This document shows, one piece after another, positions 35,524-46,539 of a stretch of 64,000 nt of DNA (positions within the stretch are counted from its first letter, which is position 1; every line of letters begins with the position of its first letter). Location: the NCBI GenBank assembly GCA_951213105.1, contig OX578140.1, forward strand, positions 33,902,941-33,966,940, read 5' to 3'. Source of the stretch: Amaurobius ferox. Lineage: Eukaryota; Arthropoda; Arachnida; Araneae; Amaurobiidae. Position numbers and translations under genes: made by a program. The notes below the pieces were generated by a model, which searched no databases, was not told the origin of the DNA, and was given only the letters and a program-made list of their open reading frames with translations.

Positions 35524-36724
35524 ATTTTAATATAGCTATTCTGTTTTTTGATGACTTTGTTACAAAAATAATGGAACAAATTAATATAATTTTAGTAACA
35601 GATTAAATATTTATTGTATAACCTTGCAACTATATTATCGTTGTATAATAATCTTCAAATACAAAATAATTATAAACTTCAGGTTTAAATGCCCAGAATT
35701 CATAGCTAGCCGAGAATAGATGGTTTAATTCTTTATTTAAATGTTAAAAATATGTTCTTTTTCAATTCACCGAAGAAGGAAATTTAAAATATGAATTATG
35801 AATGACTCATCATAAAATATAATTACAGATATACCACTGGTTAAATGACGCTCCACTCATTGATCTGAGACTATCATAATTTTTCTGTATTTCAAGTGGG
35901 ACAGACACGTTTTTAATCTTTAATCTTCTTCATGGCATATAATTTTATTCATACACAGTTCAGCTTTATATAAAACTATTTAATAAATACTGTAATTTAA
36001 CCTTACAGGAGTTTTCTTATTTAGTTGAAATGTGAAAATTTTATTGTATATATTTTGTTAGGAGCTTTCGATTGCTGATTACGCCTATCTACCGACTAAT
36101 GATATTACAATACTTGTACTGTAAGTTAATTGTATCAAGTGACTAGTAGCTTAAGATAACATTATATGTTTAGAGAGTAGAAGGTATAATATTTTACTAC
36201 CTCTAGCTAAAAGTATTGATTCTAATATTTACAATAACTGAACACTGCATAAAAGTCAATCAGTTTTAGAAATCAAATTGATGATTTTTATTTTATAATA
36301 AATTCACAAACAAACTACACTGTTTGGGATATACATCATAAACACAGAACTAACACAATTACAAACAAGGCGAATATTCTAACCAATAAACTTATTAAAT
36401 GACAGCAAGCTCACCTGAAATCATATACTGATTGTGTCGATTAATTTAATACAAATCCAACAGTGGGGAAAGAAAGTAAACATCGGAGTTCTCTCCTTTA
36501 TAAATAATATAATATTATCTTTGGGTTGACTTATCATTATTAAATTATCATCCTTATTAACAGTGAATTCGTATAGTCGTACATTGCATCGTTGCTGGAT
36601 AACCAACTATTATATTCTTTGCGCGAGTTCCTAAAATATAATTATTAATTAACATACTACACTTCCACCATTTTAAATTTTAAAATAAACATTATTTATT
36701 ACACCTATACAACAATGATTAACT
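35524..36724. other. AT-rich DNA, nothing recognised
   Basis: No gene or repeat family member found. Confidence 0.4.
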
Positions 36725-36750
36725 TATATTATATATATATATATATATAT
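36725..36750. repeat. (TA)n microsatellite, left flank of the PLE fragment
   Basis: About 12 TA units. Its partner is at 38227-38270. Confidence 0.85.
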
Positions 36751-37171
36751 AGCATAGTAAACATATAAAAATAAAATTATTTCACAGTTATGCAATTTTT
36801 CTCCAGAAGTTGGCGCAATGCAGCACATTCTCCTAAAGTAACATACAAGATTCATATGAAAAAGAGAGGGGAAATGACCAAATGCAAGGCATAAAATGGT
36901 AGAGGGGGATGGCGACCCCTCTTTCCCGTTCAAAAGACTGCTTTTATGCCCGGGCAACACTGACGGTACCAATCCCATGCAGTAGCCATACTTCCGTAAA
37001 TGTGTCAAATCAAAAACACTCGAAAAAGTGCAAAGAAAACAAATAGGAATCAACCAGGATCGCAAGGGAAAGAATGGAAATGCAGCAAATGCCCCTGTCG
37101 GTTAAGATGGAGTGCATCATATATAACAGTAGTCCACGCATGCGCAATTCGTTATTTTCACTTTCATCGTT
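36751..37171. other. Segment downstream of the PLE reverse transcriptase
   Basis: GC-richer than its surroundings. On minus a 113-codon frame (37065-36724) ends inside the (TA)n tract and is not recognised. A GIY-YIG endonuclease, which would follow RT in many Penelope elements, is not visible. Confidence 0.4.
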
Positions 37172-38224
37172 CTATACCTCTGCCATATCCTTTAAGAAAG
37201 CATTTTCTCCCTTTTTTGTATTAAATAGGGATTTATAATAACATGTCAGGAAGCCAATTGGGTAATTCCGTTTTATTGCCTGCTTCATAATATTCCTATT
37301 ATGCATGATGCAATCAGACTTGAAAGTATTAATGCGTTGATTTTTTTGAGGTGACCAATGACGACATTTCTGAAAATGTTTTTGGTCAAATTTGACCTCC
37401 AATCAATAATGCGATTGATTTTTATATTGAAATTGTTTCTCTTGTCATATAAGACGGTATAAGTACCATATCTTTTGTCATATTTTAGTGTGATATCTAG
37501 AAAATCAACACTATCTTCCTCCTTACTTATATTTTCAAACAATTCCAGTTTTTTTTGGATAAAAAGTAAAATCAAATTGGGGTGTATTCTTATATTGCCC
37601 AATAAGGACATCGTCAACGAAACGAAAATATGGCATTTCATGTAATATATGAGTGCCATTTTCAAATTTACACAAGTATAGATCGGCGAGCAGGGATGAA
37701 CATCCCCCTCCCATTGGAATACCCTTAACCTGTTGAAAATAGTTGGTGCCATCAAATAAGATGTTTTCAAACAACACAATGCGAATCAAGTCCTCGTATT
37801 TTCTGAATGTAATATGCTCTTTTAAGTCATATATTTCATGTAGTTCCTTCAAAATTTCATACAGATTTTCCAGATTGATGTTGTTGAATAAATCACGGAA
37901 ATCGTAACTGTTGAAACGTATATCCCTGCTATAAAATGGAAGTCGGTTGATGACATCGTAACTATTATTTATCATTACTGTTCCTTGTTTCTTGAGTATA
38001 ATCATAACATTTTTAAGTATAGTTAAAAGTTTTTCATTTGCAATTGTTAAGTAGGATCCACATCCCACTGTCACCGGCCGGAACTTGGCTGGATTTTTAT
38101 GAAGTTTTGGTATGAGTACCAAATATGGAAAGTTAACTGCTTTAAGTTCGATACCAATGCTTTTATACAGAGTTTTGATTTTATTTACCAAACATTTTCC
38201 ATTTTGTTGTAAAGGGGAGTACAT
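37172..38224 (-). pseudogene. Penelope-like element reverse transcriptase, fragment
   Basis: From 38224 down: IPKLHKNPAKFRPV (residues 38-51, the PLE-type motif 2), NSYDFRDLF (motif A, D108), GIPMGGGCSSLLADL (motif B, 168-182) and YFRFVDDVLI (motif C, D204-D205). A one-base shift in an A-run near 37555 moves to the frame of 37779-37285, with SVDFLDITLKYD, a FLD block usual after the RT palm in these elements. A second shift near 37340 leads to the frame of 37402-37172 (RNYPIGFL). PKLHK and FLD favour Penelope over LINE or LTR RTs. The N-terminus is absent: the frame begins against a (TA)n tract. It copied RNA at target DNA ends when intact. Confidence 0.82.
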
Positions 38225-38226
38225 TT

Positions 38227-38270
38227 TATATAGATATATATATATGTATATATAATGTATATATATATTT
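38227..38270. repeat. (TA)n/(TATG) microsatellite, right flank of the PLE fragment
   Basis: TA-rich simple repeat immediately upstream of the truncated RT. Confidence 0.85.
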
Positions 38271-40344
38271 AAGGAGGAGAAACTGGGTGTGTGAAACTAG
38301 TAGACTATGTGTCTCAAATCATCTAGACCTAAATTTTATTTCGATTAGCACATACCTTTGTTGTCGTCTTGGACATTGAACTGCATGTTGGACCTTCATT
38401 TCCTTTTGCCGTGGCATTCAAACATACTCAAACTCCAAATTTGTACTACATTTCGTTATTATATAGTACATATTTGATTCTCTGCAAGTTTCAGTTTTTT
38501 CCCGATTCCCCCACCAGAGATATTAAGGCTTAAATATTTGTAAATCTGAAACAGCTGCCATGTTTGGGACTTCATAAAATAAAAATAAAAAAATTCTCAG
38601 TCTTCAAATTTCTCAAGCAAAGACATTGGGAATAGGGTAAGATATATTGAAAATTTGAAGATTTAAATAAGTATCGAACGCCATCGCAACTTGACAGTCA
38701 ATGCTTGCCATCAATTTTAAATCACAACCTTTTCAGCCGGTCGTTCTTAAGTGACTTTTTCACCATCTCTCTCAATATTGACTGCTGTTTTAGTCACAAC
38801 CTTCTCGGACGGTCATTCATCGTTGAGTGTCACATCATGTTTATGGCCAGCCATTCTCACTTGACCGTGTGTCGAATTCTGAATATCTCTTTTTGAACTT
38901 TTTCTGTTTCTTGCCACATTGTTTCTCCTGATTGCAAGATACGCCCTCCGAATCTCATTTGTTGTCCTCAGGGCGACGCAGAAACACTTAATCATTGGCT
39001 AATTTAACCAATCTGCATGGTATCAGCCTTGGCTTGAATGAGATTTTTGACCCAACTACACCAGTAATTTATGTGCCTTGGATTTATTGCCGCCATGACC
39101 TCCCGGGTCAGAGTTGTCGTAAACTGGTCCTAGTTGGACCTGATCGAATATTGCACCACAAGGACACGTTCCTATTATCATTGGTTTAAATCAGTCTTGA
39201 AAACACTAAAGACGCAGGAAAACAAGGCATTTAGTGGTTTTTCAACCCATAGATTTATAAACGACGGATATGAGATGCTACGTTAGGAAGCCAGGGTTAT
39301 GTTTAGCTAATCCAGGGTTATCTTTAGGCGTTAGGAAGCCAGAGGTTATGTTTAGGTAAGGTTCACTGGTCGGTTAAATTTAGCTAAGGTCAGATGTTTT
39401 ATTCGGACAACTGTATAGTCATTTTAGCGATGTATTTCACGGGAAAATGTATTAAAAACACATGTGAATTTTAGTTAGATGAATCCAATTAGATGAATTC
39501 CATTTAATTAGATGAATTCCAATATGATTTAGAATGCTTTATAAAATAGCACATAGCACAAATATATGGGTGTCAACCAATTTTGGAAGAAAAATAAAAG
39601 CTCCTTTTGGTAAGACGTCAAGACAGCTTGGCTAACATTCATCGAAGCAAGATTCTATTGTATCTATAAAGCAGTAATGGTACCCCTGGATGGGAAAGCG
39701 GCTGTCAAAAGAAGTAAGAAAAAGTGATAGGTAAAAATCAAGGAAGGGGTGAATGAATATCAGAATTCTACGATTGTAAAATCCAAGAAGCAATGTGAAC
39801 GACTAGCAAAAGGAATTAAAACACCCCAGAAGTCAATTGCTAACTTAGGTGCTCTGCTACTCTTAATTCAGCCTCTACGAACTTAGTAAATCAATTAATA
39901 ACCTTTCTTACTAAATCAGTTAAGAAGTTAACCGGTAACAGAAGCTATTTGAGTTGATCGGTAAAATATAAACAATTACAAAAGCAAGTAGAAATTAGAA
40001 AATATCGAAGGCCAACAATCGTTGAGATACTATGAGCTAAATTTATCCTCTAAATAAATACCATACGATGAATTGTTTATAGAGTAGCAAACATACCACA
40101 ATTTCTAGACTATCGACAGAAGTTATCTTTGGTCTTGTGAGTTTGGGTTTCTCTGCCTTCTTGTGCTTGGGAGGGGCTTTGCTTTTTACCCCACAAACCG
40201 TTTACATTCATATTATTGTATTATAGTCTGTTTTATATGAAGTTTTCTAATTATATTTGCTTTTTTGAGCAGCTATTTGATTTTACTTCGAATGTTCCAA
40301 TAGTTTGAATGTAAGTTTTTTATATCTTGTATTGAAAAGTTAAA
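38271..40344. other. Non-coding DNA with small duplications
   Basis: A roughly 77-base duplication (TCACAACCTT.TC.G.CGGTC at 38724 and 38798); GTTAGGAAGCCAG.GGTTATG twice (39284, 39329); TTAGATGAATTCCA three times (39475-39525). No gene recognised. Confidence 0.45.
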
Positions 40345-41270
40345 ATATTAGAAATTAGTATCGGAGCATTATTCTCTTTCGAACATGTTTCTTCATCAAT
40401 AGCCAGTGCCATAAAGAGAAATAATAAGCTGACAGATGTCAACAAATAATAGATTTACCATAACAAACTTCTGGAGACTATTTTGTCCTGATAACTAGAA
40501 ATGTATTTAGGTAGATAAAGATTATGTAAGGAAAGATAAGAGTTGACATATGAGAGAAAACTATGTAATTTATGAGAAAAAAATAGATTAATAAAAAATA
40601 GACTTTTACATTTTAAGCGAGTGACTATGTTCTATTATGTTTCACGCTTTTTGTTTTAATGTAACTATTTGATTCAGTTTTAGAGAAAAATGGGTATCAG
40701 ATAAATGTTTTCCTTTGGACAAGTGTTTTCATAGATAGTCAATGTCATAAAGAGAAATTACGAGAATAAGCTGACAGATACCAACAAACAATACTTTTAC
40801 TTAAAGAACTTTGAGACCATTTTGTTTTGGCAACTAGACATGCATTTAGGTGAATAAAGTTTGTGTTGTGAAAGATAAGGGTTAACACGAAGATAAATGG
40901 CGTGAGAAAAATATGCTTTTATTAAAAAAATATTTCTAAAATATATTTGGGTGAACAATGTGCCATTAAATATAAAGTGAATATTTGATTTTATTTGTAG
41001 GGACAGTGTAAATAATAGACATCTGTGTCAGCTCATTATCTTCCTTCTAGCAAGTTTTCTCACCCTTAGTCAACATAGTAATAATACAATAAAAGCTAAC
41101 ACAAATGCCACCAAACAATACTTTTACATGAAGAACTACTGGAGGCTATTTCGTCCTGACAACTAGAAATGTATTGGTCTGGATAAATATATAGGCATGA
41201 AAGATAAGAAAGATCGAAAGATAAGGATTATATCACATTAAATGTGTGTTTCTGCCTCAGATTAAATATT
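40345..41270 (+). repeat. Three degenerate tandem units of about 330 bp
   Basis: The block 'AAAGAGAAAT..(A)AAGCTGACAGAT..CAACAAA.AATA' starts at about 40413, 40749 and (more diverged) 41085. Each is followed by 'CTGGAGACTATTTTGTCCTGA-like', 'AACTAGAAATGTATTTAGGT' and 'GAAAGATAAG'. Consistent with an old satellite-like expansion. Confidence 0.7.
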
Positions 41271-42400
41271 TTATTTACTAAACAGTACATTCAAATTTGC
41301 ATTTTTTTTGCGACACGTGTAACTATTAATGCAATACAATATATCTACCAATAACTTTCTATAATTTTAAATATATTAATGTAAATTAGCATTTTAAAGG
41401 AACTTTAAAAATTCTTATACATTACTTATTGATACACTAAACGCAAAATAATAAAGCCAGGTTTACAAGTGAAACACATATATTTATATATATTTTTATA
41501 CTTTTGCGGAAAACGTCTTCAGGTATTGTTTCAAGGAGAAATACGAACTCCAGAAAATGCGGCTGGTAGTTTAATTTGTATATTTTAATCTGGTTGCTTG
41601 CTCTCTTAGTGCCATTCCTCCCCGAACTCGAATAGCTCAGTGGATAGAGTGCTGATCTACTAGAGTTTATTTTTATATTCAGAACGCTAGAATCATTTGA
41701 AAATTTTCGGAAGTATTTTAATGCGAATTACATATGTATTAAATTCAGTTTAGCCAGTACAAGGGGTCGGAGCTCTTGGTCTCTGTGGTATCACAACATT
41801 ATAGTTTCAGACCCAAAGATCCACTTGATATAAATTGCAACTACTGGCAGAGTACGACAAACTACAGTACTCCCTTTCCAGCAGATAAGTTAAATCCTGT
41901 ATTCCGTGCGGAATTTCAGACGTAGCACAGCAAAATATAAATCTGAAACAGCTAGTAGCGCCGCCAAGAAAAAAAAAGGGGGGAGACGACTGTTAAACAA
42001 ATATTTTGTTTCCCATTTATCCAACTATCATTTGTTCGAACGTCAGTAGGTTCCTGTGTGATGGTTATGACCTCTCGCCTTAGCTACGTCACTAGAAACA
42101 CAAAGTCGGTGACCACGACCAGTGTTGCCAAAACTTGGATGAATGGTTATGCTAGGAAAATAGCAAAAATGGCGAGATTTTCAAATTATGCATATATAAC
42201 TTCTATATATGCAGCGTTGCAAGTTTAACCATTTTATGGCTAAAGCTATTTCTGGTGGAAATTCTTCCAAAAATGTCTAAATCACGTCATAAAATGGTTA
42301 GGCTGGCTATGACCAAGATGTGCGCTGGAACTGTGATGAGTTGTGGTGATTTTCCCAGAGTTTATCTGTGTGTCAAGTGACTGTGACATGTCATTATAGT
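41271..42400. other. Non-coding, with a 5' tRNA-half-like piece
   Basis: 41630-41665 (AATAGCTCAGTGGATAGAGT plus GCTGATCTACTAG) resembles the D-arm and anticodon stem of a tRNA. No T-arm follows, so it is a tRNA or SINE relic, not a gene. The rest is unassigned. Confidence 0.5.
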
Positions 42401-42652
42401 TTTGTTGTTGAGACCCAGACCGTCCGACCTACCAGAAAGGTGTAAGGTAACTGTTAGGACACCCGGGAAGTGCCACCCAATTTAGACCGGAAACCAGTGG
42501 GGGAGGCATCCACAGGGATCGTACACTCCTTCCCCTACCACCAACCTTTCGGAAGGACTTACGGACCCACATGTTTAACGTGATCGTACTCTGCATGAAC
42601 ACGGCGGCAGTTGTGGCAGCGTGCAAATCCAGCGCGCAAACCACCGGGCTAC
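42401..42652 (-). mobile_element. tRNA-derived SINE, copy 4 (short-head form)
   Basis: Minus copy with the B-box part of the head deleted, as in copy 1 (ends TGCAAATCCAGCGCGCAAAC... on plus). The body is about 90% like copy 5. Confidence 0.85.
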
Positions 42653-42653
42653 T

Positions 42654-43011
42654 AAGTAATCTAAGAAGTACACACTATGCGATTATAGTGTTGTTGTTGA
42701 GATCCAGACCGTCCGACCTACCAGAAAGGTGTAAGGTAACCGTTTGGACAGCCGGGAAGTGCCACCCAATTTAGACCGGAACCCAGTGGGGGAGGCATCC
42801 ACAGGGACCGTACCCTCCTTCCCCTACCACCAACCTCTCGGAAGGACTTACGGACCCACATGTTTAACGTGATCGTACTCCGCGTGAACACGGCGGCAGT
42901 TTTTTGGCAGTGGCTGGAATCGAACCCGGGCCTACCGAGTGCAACTCCAGCGCGCTAACCAATGGGCTACCGCGCCCTATGCGATTATAGTGTGTACTTC
43001 TTAGATTACTT
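42654..43011. repeat. 25-bp palindrome arms split by a SINE
   Basis: AAGTAATCTAAGAAGTACAC plus ACTAT (42654-42678) and its exact complement (42987-43011) would form one palindrome with a GCGATT centre if SINE copy 5 and one target duplication were removed. Confidence 0.85.
42691..42976 (-). mobile_element. tRNA-derived SINE, copy 5 (complete, with target duplication)
   Basis: Flanked by the identical 16-base CTATGCGATTATAGTG (42675-42690 and 42977-42992). Minus orientation: tRNA-like head with B box complement GGAATCGAACC (42916-42926) and A-box region at 42950-42970, body, short CAA tail. Best-defined copy of the family. Confidence 0.92.
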
Positions 43012-43035
43012 AAAATCATTTGGTGGGCATCATTA

Positions 43036-43075
43036 TGTTGAAGACCCAGACCGCCCGACTCACCCTAGGGCATGA
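43036..43075 (-). mobile_element. SINE 3' end fragment, copy 6
   Basis: GTTGAAGACCCAGACCGCCC matches the 3' end of copies 4 and 5; similarity is lost after about 40 bases. Confidence 0.55.
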
Positions 43076-44058
43076 GCAGCTAGCTGATTGGCCGGTGGGT
43101 GTCATCATGTGAAGAAATTGGATATACATTTTTGTAACAAAAATTATTTTCAATGTTATGTGGTTCGAAGTAGCAAATGCAATTAGTGGCCGGGGTCTAG
43201 GTTGAATTCCGAACAAATTATTTCCTCAGGTCAACATATATCGACGAGTTGTAAGTGTTAATATTAACTTTTAAAGGGTGAACAACGACAGTATTTTAAT
43301 CACAATTTATTGGCTGTATTCATACCACAGGTCTTATTATTGATTGTTCATTAATTGCATGAAATAATACTTGTCCGTTTGCAATAATAATAGTTTTTCA
43401 CTGGTATGGTTGGAATTAGTAAAAAAAAATCGTTATCGCAAAACATTAAAATATTACTGTAAAATATATTCATATGCCTTGTATATCATAAAGCTAGAAT
43501 ATTTTCGGTAATTAAAATGCTATAAAATTTGGTGAAATTGAATGTTATACGAATATAGAACTTTGAAGATAGCTGGAAAATATATGTTATTAATTTTCTG
43601 AAAGTTTTACCAGTTAAAATATTTTCAACCACGTTGGAAAAATTTCAGAAATATGATTCTAATTGTAATTTCAAAGAAATACATCCTATAAATTGTCTAC
43701 ATCAGCTAATTCCTTTTCAAACAGGGATTATAAGGTTCAAATAAATTCGACAAAGCTAAGAGGTTTCATATCCCAATATTAAGAAAAGAAAAACATCTAG
43801 AAGAAACGTTCAATCTTAAGACTTATTAGTTTAGTCCTCCAAAGATTTCAAAATATTATTATAGAAAGTAAGTTAAGTTTTAAATTCAATTATAGTTTTC
43901 AAATATGTATTGCTACAATACTAAATAAATTTTGGTAATTTCGAAACTTTTAAGGGACATGCTTCCTTACTATAACCATCAGTGACGATTAATGATACAA
44001 CAAGTAAAGGAAGGAATTTCTTATTTCACTTTTCTTAAAGAATGATTATTGAATATAT
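43076..44058. other. AT-rich DNA, nothing recognised
   Basis: No gene, element end or tandem repeat found. Confidence 0.4.
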
Positions 44059-45733
44059 TACCTTCTCTACATGCATAGTATATAATGTACAGGAAAAGCA
44101 ATGTGGAGGAGGTCGAAAATTCGAATCCGCGTTTTAGACATAGCTGAACTCAAATCAAAAGTTTCTAAAGTGATTTCTGTGTGTATCTATGTATGATAGT
44201 GTGCGTGTATGTATGCATGCTAGTATCTGCATGTGTATGTATATTAGTATATTTGTGTATGTTGTAAAGTAACTGCCTTCCTCGGCTCTTTCGGAATATT
44301 TTATTCTACGGATGAGTATATTTATGTTGTCGGATTACATATTCGTAGCTAACTCTGTCAACAAAGTGACTTAAATCAAACTTAAATTCTTTGATATTTG
44401 GACATTTCCAAGGGCAATAACACATTGCGTGCACTGAGTAAATCAAACTAAATTTAGTGTGCACTTCACAGAATTAGCAACCGATGGCTGTTATCAAATT
44501 ATGACATAGTAATTATTATGGCACCCGCCCAGAATACATTACCAATATACAAGATGTTCCCATTAACTGTCCTGGTGATACTCTTAAATAGAGATGATTC
44601 TAAAGCTTTTATGCTTACCACTGGCCTTCTTTTATCTCGCCTCGTATTGGGGCCAAACCCCGAATACTAGATCTTTCCTAGTCATTTTTGTATTCACTGG
44701 GTTTTTCTTCCACTCCTTTACTCGAATCCTTCATCATTTCAAAAACACTCTACTCAATCGCCAGGAAACCTTATTTCCTTCTCAGAACTCACTCAAGACA
44801 CGCAAGACTTATCGATATCTCCCGATCCTAAAATTATTCCTCTTTTCCGTAGGAACGCAGACAATGCTGATTGGGTCAGTGATTTGTCCAACAACCGAAC
44901 CAATTAGGATCGTTAGTTTAAGTAACCATAAATTATAATGGAAACTGAGGGAAATAATAATCGAAAGGTTATTTAGACTTTACAATGTATGCATGTTAGT
45001 GAGTGTGTTCGTGAATATGTGGACGTGATATCTTATGCACTTATCTTTACGAAGTATTTCCCGAAAATAATTTGGTACTATTTTTACAATTAGCGCATAC
45101 TGACACTCTATTGACTTTAAACGTAATCGAATATTCGAAACTCTTAACACCCCCCCCCCGAATTTTTGACTGATATTTTTCAATTCATTAGAAGATGACA
45201 AGCTTTAACGTTGATAAATAAACAATATTTTCTCACTTAATTGTTTATTAGAAAATAAATGATACAAACTTTAGAACACCATCAACCTGTTCTTGTAACA
45301 TTGCACGTTTTTCAGATAAATTTACAAAAATTGCACAATATTAGAAAATTATTTAAGTATCATCAAATACTTTCATTTTCCATATGCAATATTTTGCAAC
45401 AAATATGTTAACATCATTCTTGGAGACCTAGTTTGTTCCAGTCACGAGAAAAGAGATTCTTTCTGTTATATTTTTGCAAGTAGAAACCAAAAATTTGCCA
45501 ATTGCCATTTTCCACGGTATATAAGTTAAATGCCAATTGCATGTGAATTTTCACCTGAATCATTCTGTTTGCACTCATAAGTTTAAAAAATATCCAAATT
45601 TCAATTTATGTGATGCTAATTCAATGACAAAAACATTGGCACTGCGAGTGGATCTTATGCACCATTGTTTCGTTGTGAAAGACGTAAATCCATTGCATTA
45701 TGCAGGGAATCATGTGCTGGCCACATCAGAATT
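44059..45733 (+). repeat. Family B repeat, diverged copy B4, interrupted
   Basis: Head at 44059-44100, GTCGAAAATTCGAATCCGCG, then a GTATG-rich tract broken by a segment at 44225-44985. The B sequence resumes (ATGTGGACGTGATATCTTAT) and runs to the 3' signature CATGTGCTGGCCACATC at 45733. Confidence 0.65.
44225..44985 (+). other. Insert inside copy B4, coding-like segment
   Basis: A 761-base segment absent from other B copies, flanked by TGTATGCATG(C/T)TAGT (44210-44224, 44986-45000). It contains a 114-codon frame (44594-44938) and an overlapping frame with one stop (44520-44910); neither is recognised. Unusual GC-richer composition at 44515-44915. Could be a retrocopy or an unknown element. 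Confidence 0.4.
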
Positions 45734-46080
45734 TCTGCTTTCTCATAGTAGTATTGAAAACGTGTTGTTGTCACGAAAATTTTCGATTTTGGTGCTAATA
45801 TATGTTTTAAAACCTCCTGAACACGTTTCAACTATTTTTGGAGTGATGCCTGTCTGTCTGTATGTCTGTGGTTGATTTCTTGTGTATACGATAACGATCC
45901 CAAGTAATAATGTATTTTCACAAAATTTTCTATCCTGCTATGTTAGAAAACAATCTAGATACAGATAGAATTATTTTGTAATTCGAGCGAAATATATATT
46001 TTTTAAATTTCTATCAGAGCTGTACAAATTCTTAGCGCCACATTATTATGTCGGCATAGTGAATAAAATCTGATCATCGT
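45734..46080 (+). repeat. Family C repeat, copy C2
   Basis: Follows B4 as C1 follows B1: TTGTCACGAAAATTTTCGAT, TATGTTTTAAAACCTCCTGA, (TCTG)n at about 45850. Confidence 0.6.
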
Positions 46081-46539
46081 TCAAATGTATTGACACTGCT
46101 GTAATCATTTTCATAAATTGGGGTAAAGACATTAAAGCACAAGATCCTGTAAAGTTTCCATTTATAGCTGTAATTGAAATAGATGTTGTATCGTACCATT
46201 AATGACAACTAACATACGACCTGTATCCCCAAAAGAAATTTGAAGTGTTGAACGTTGATTATGAGAAATGGACTAATGTTCAAACTCTCGACTTAATCGG
46301 ATGAAAATTTTTAGTGTCCTTATATCTTAATTTTTTAATCCAGGAAAAAAAAAATGACAATATTTTAAAAAAAAATAATATGATGGTTTAGAAAGTTGGC
46401 TTTCAAATTTTTGCAATCATTCCTGAGTAGCAAGCTAATTTATGCAGTTTTGAGTCATACTATGTATGTAGGAAAATTAAAAGCGCCATATAATTTCAAT
46501 ATATAGTAGCTACGTGCCATAGCTAGTTGGTATTTCATC
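46081..46539. other. Nothing recognised
   Basis: AT-rich; no frame or repeat match. Confidence 0.4.

Noticed and set aside
36724..37065. A 113-codon minus frame after the PLE RT
   Set aside because: Its end is read through a (TA)n microsatellite and no domain is visible; reported only as unassigned sequence.
41630..41665. Possible tRNA gene
   Set aside because: Only the D-arm and anticodon-stem half is present; no T-arm or acceptor pairing follows.
44520..44670. A stretch reading RPEYITNIQDVPINCPGD that recalls the start of an immunoglobulin-type domain
   Set aside because: Ends in stops within 25 codons and lacks the second cysteine and tryptophan; too short to support.
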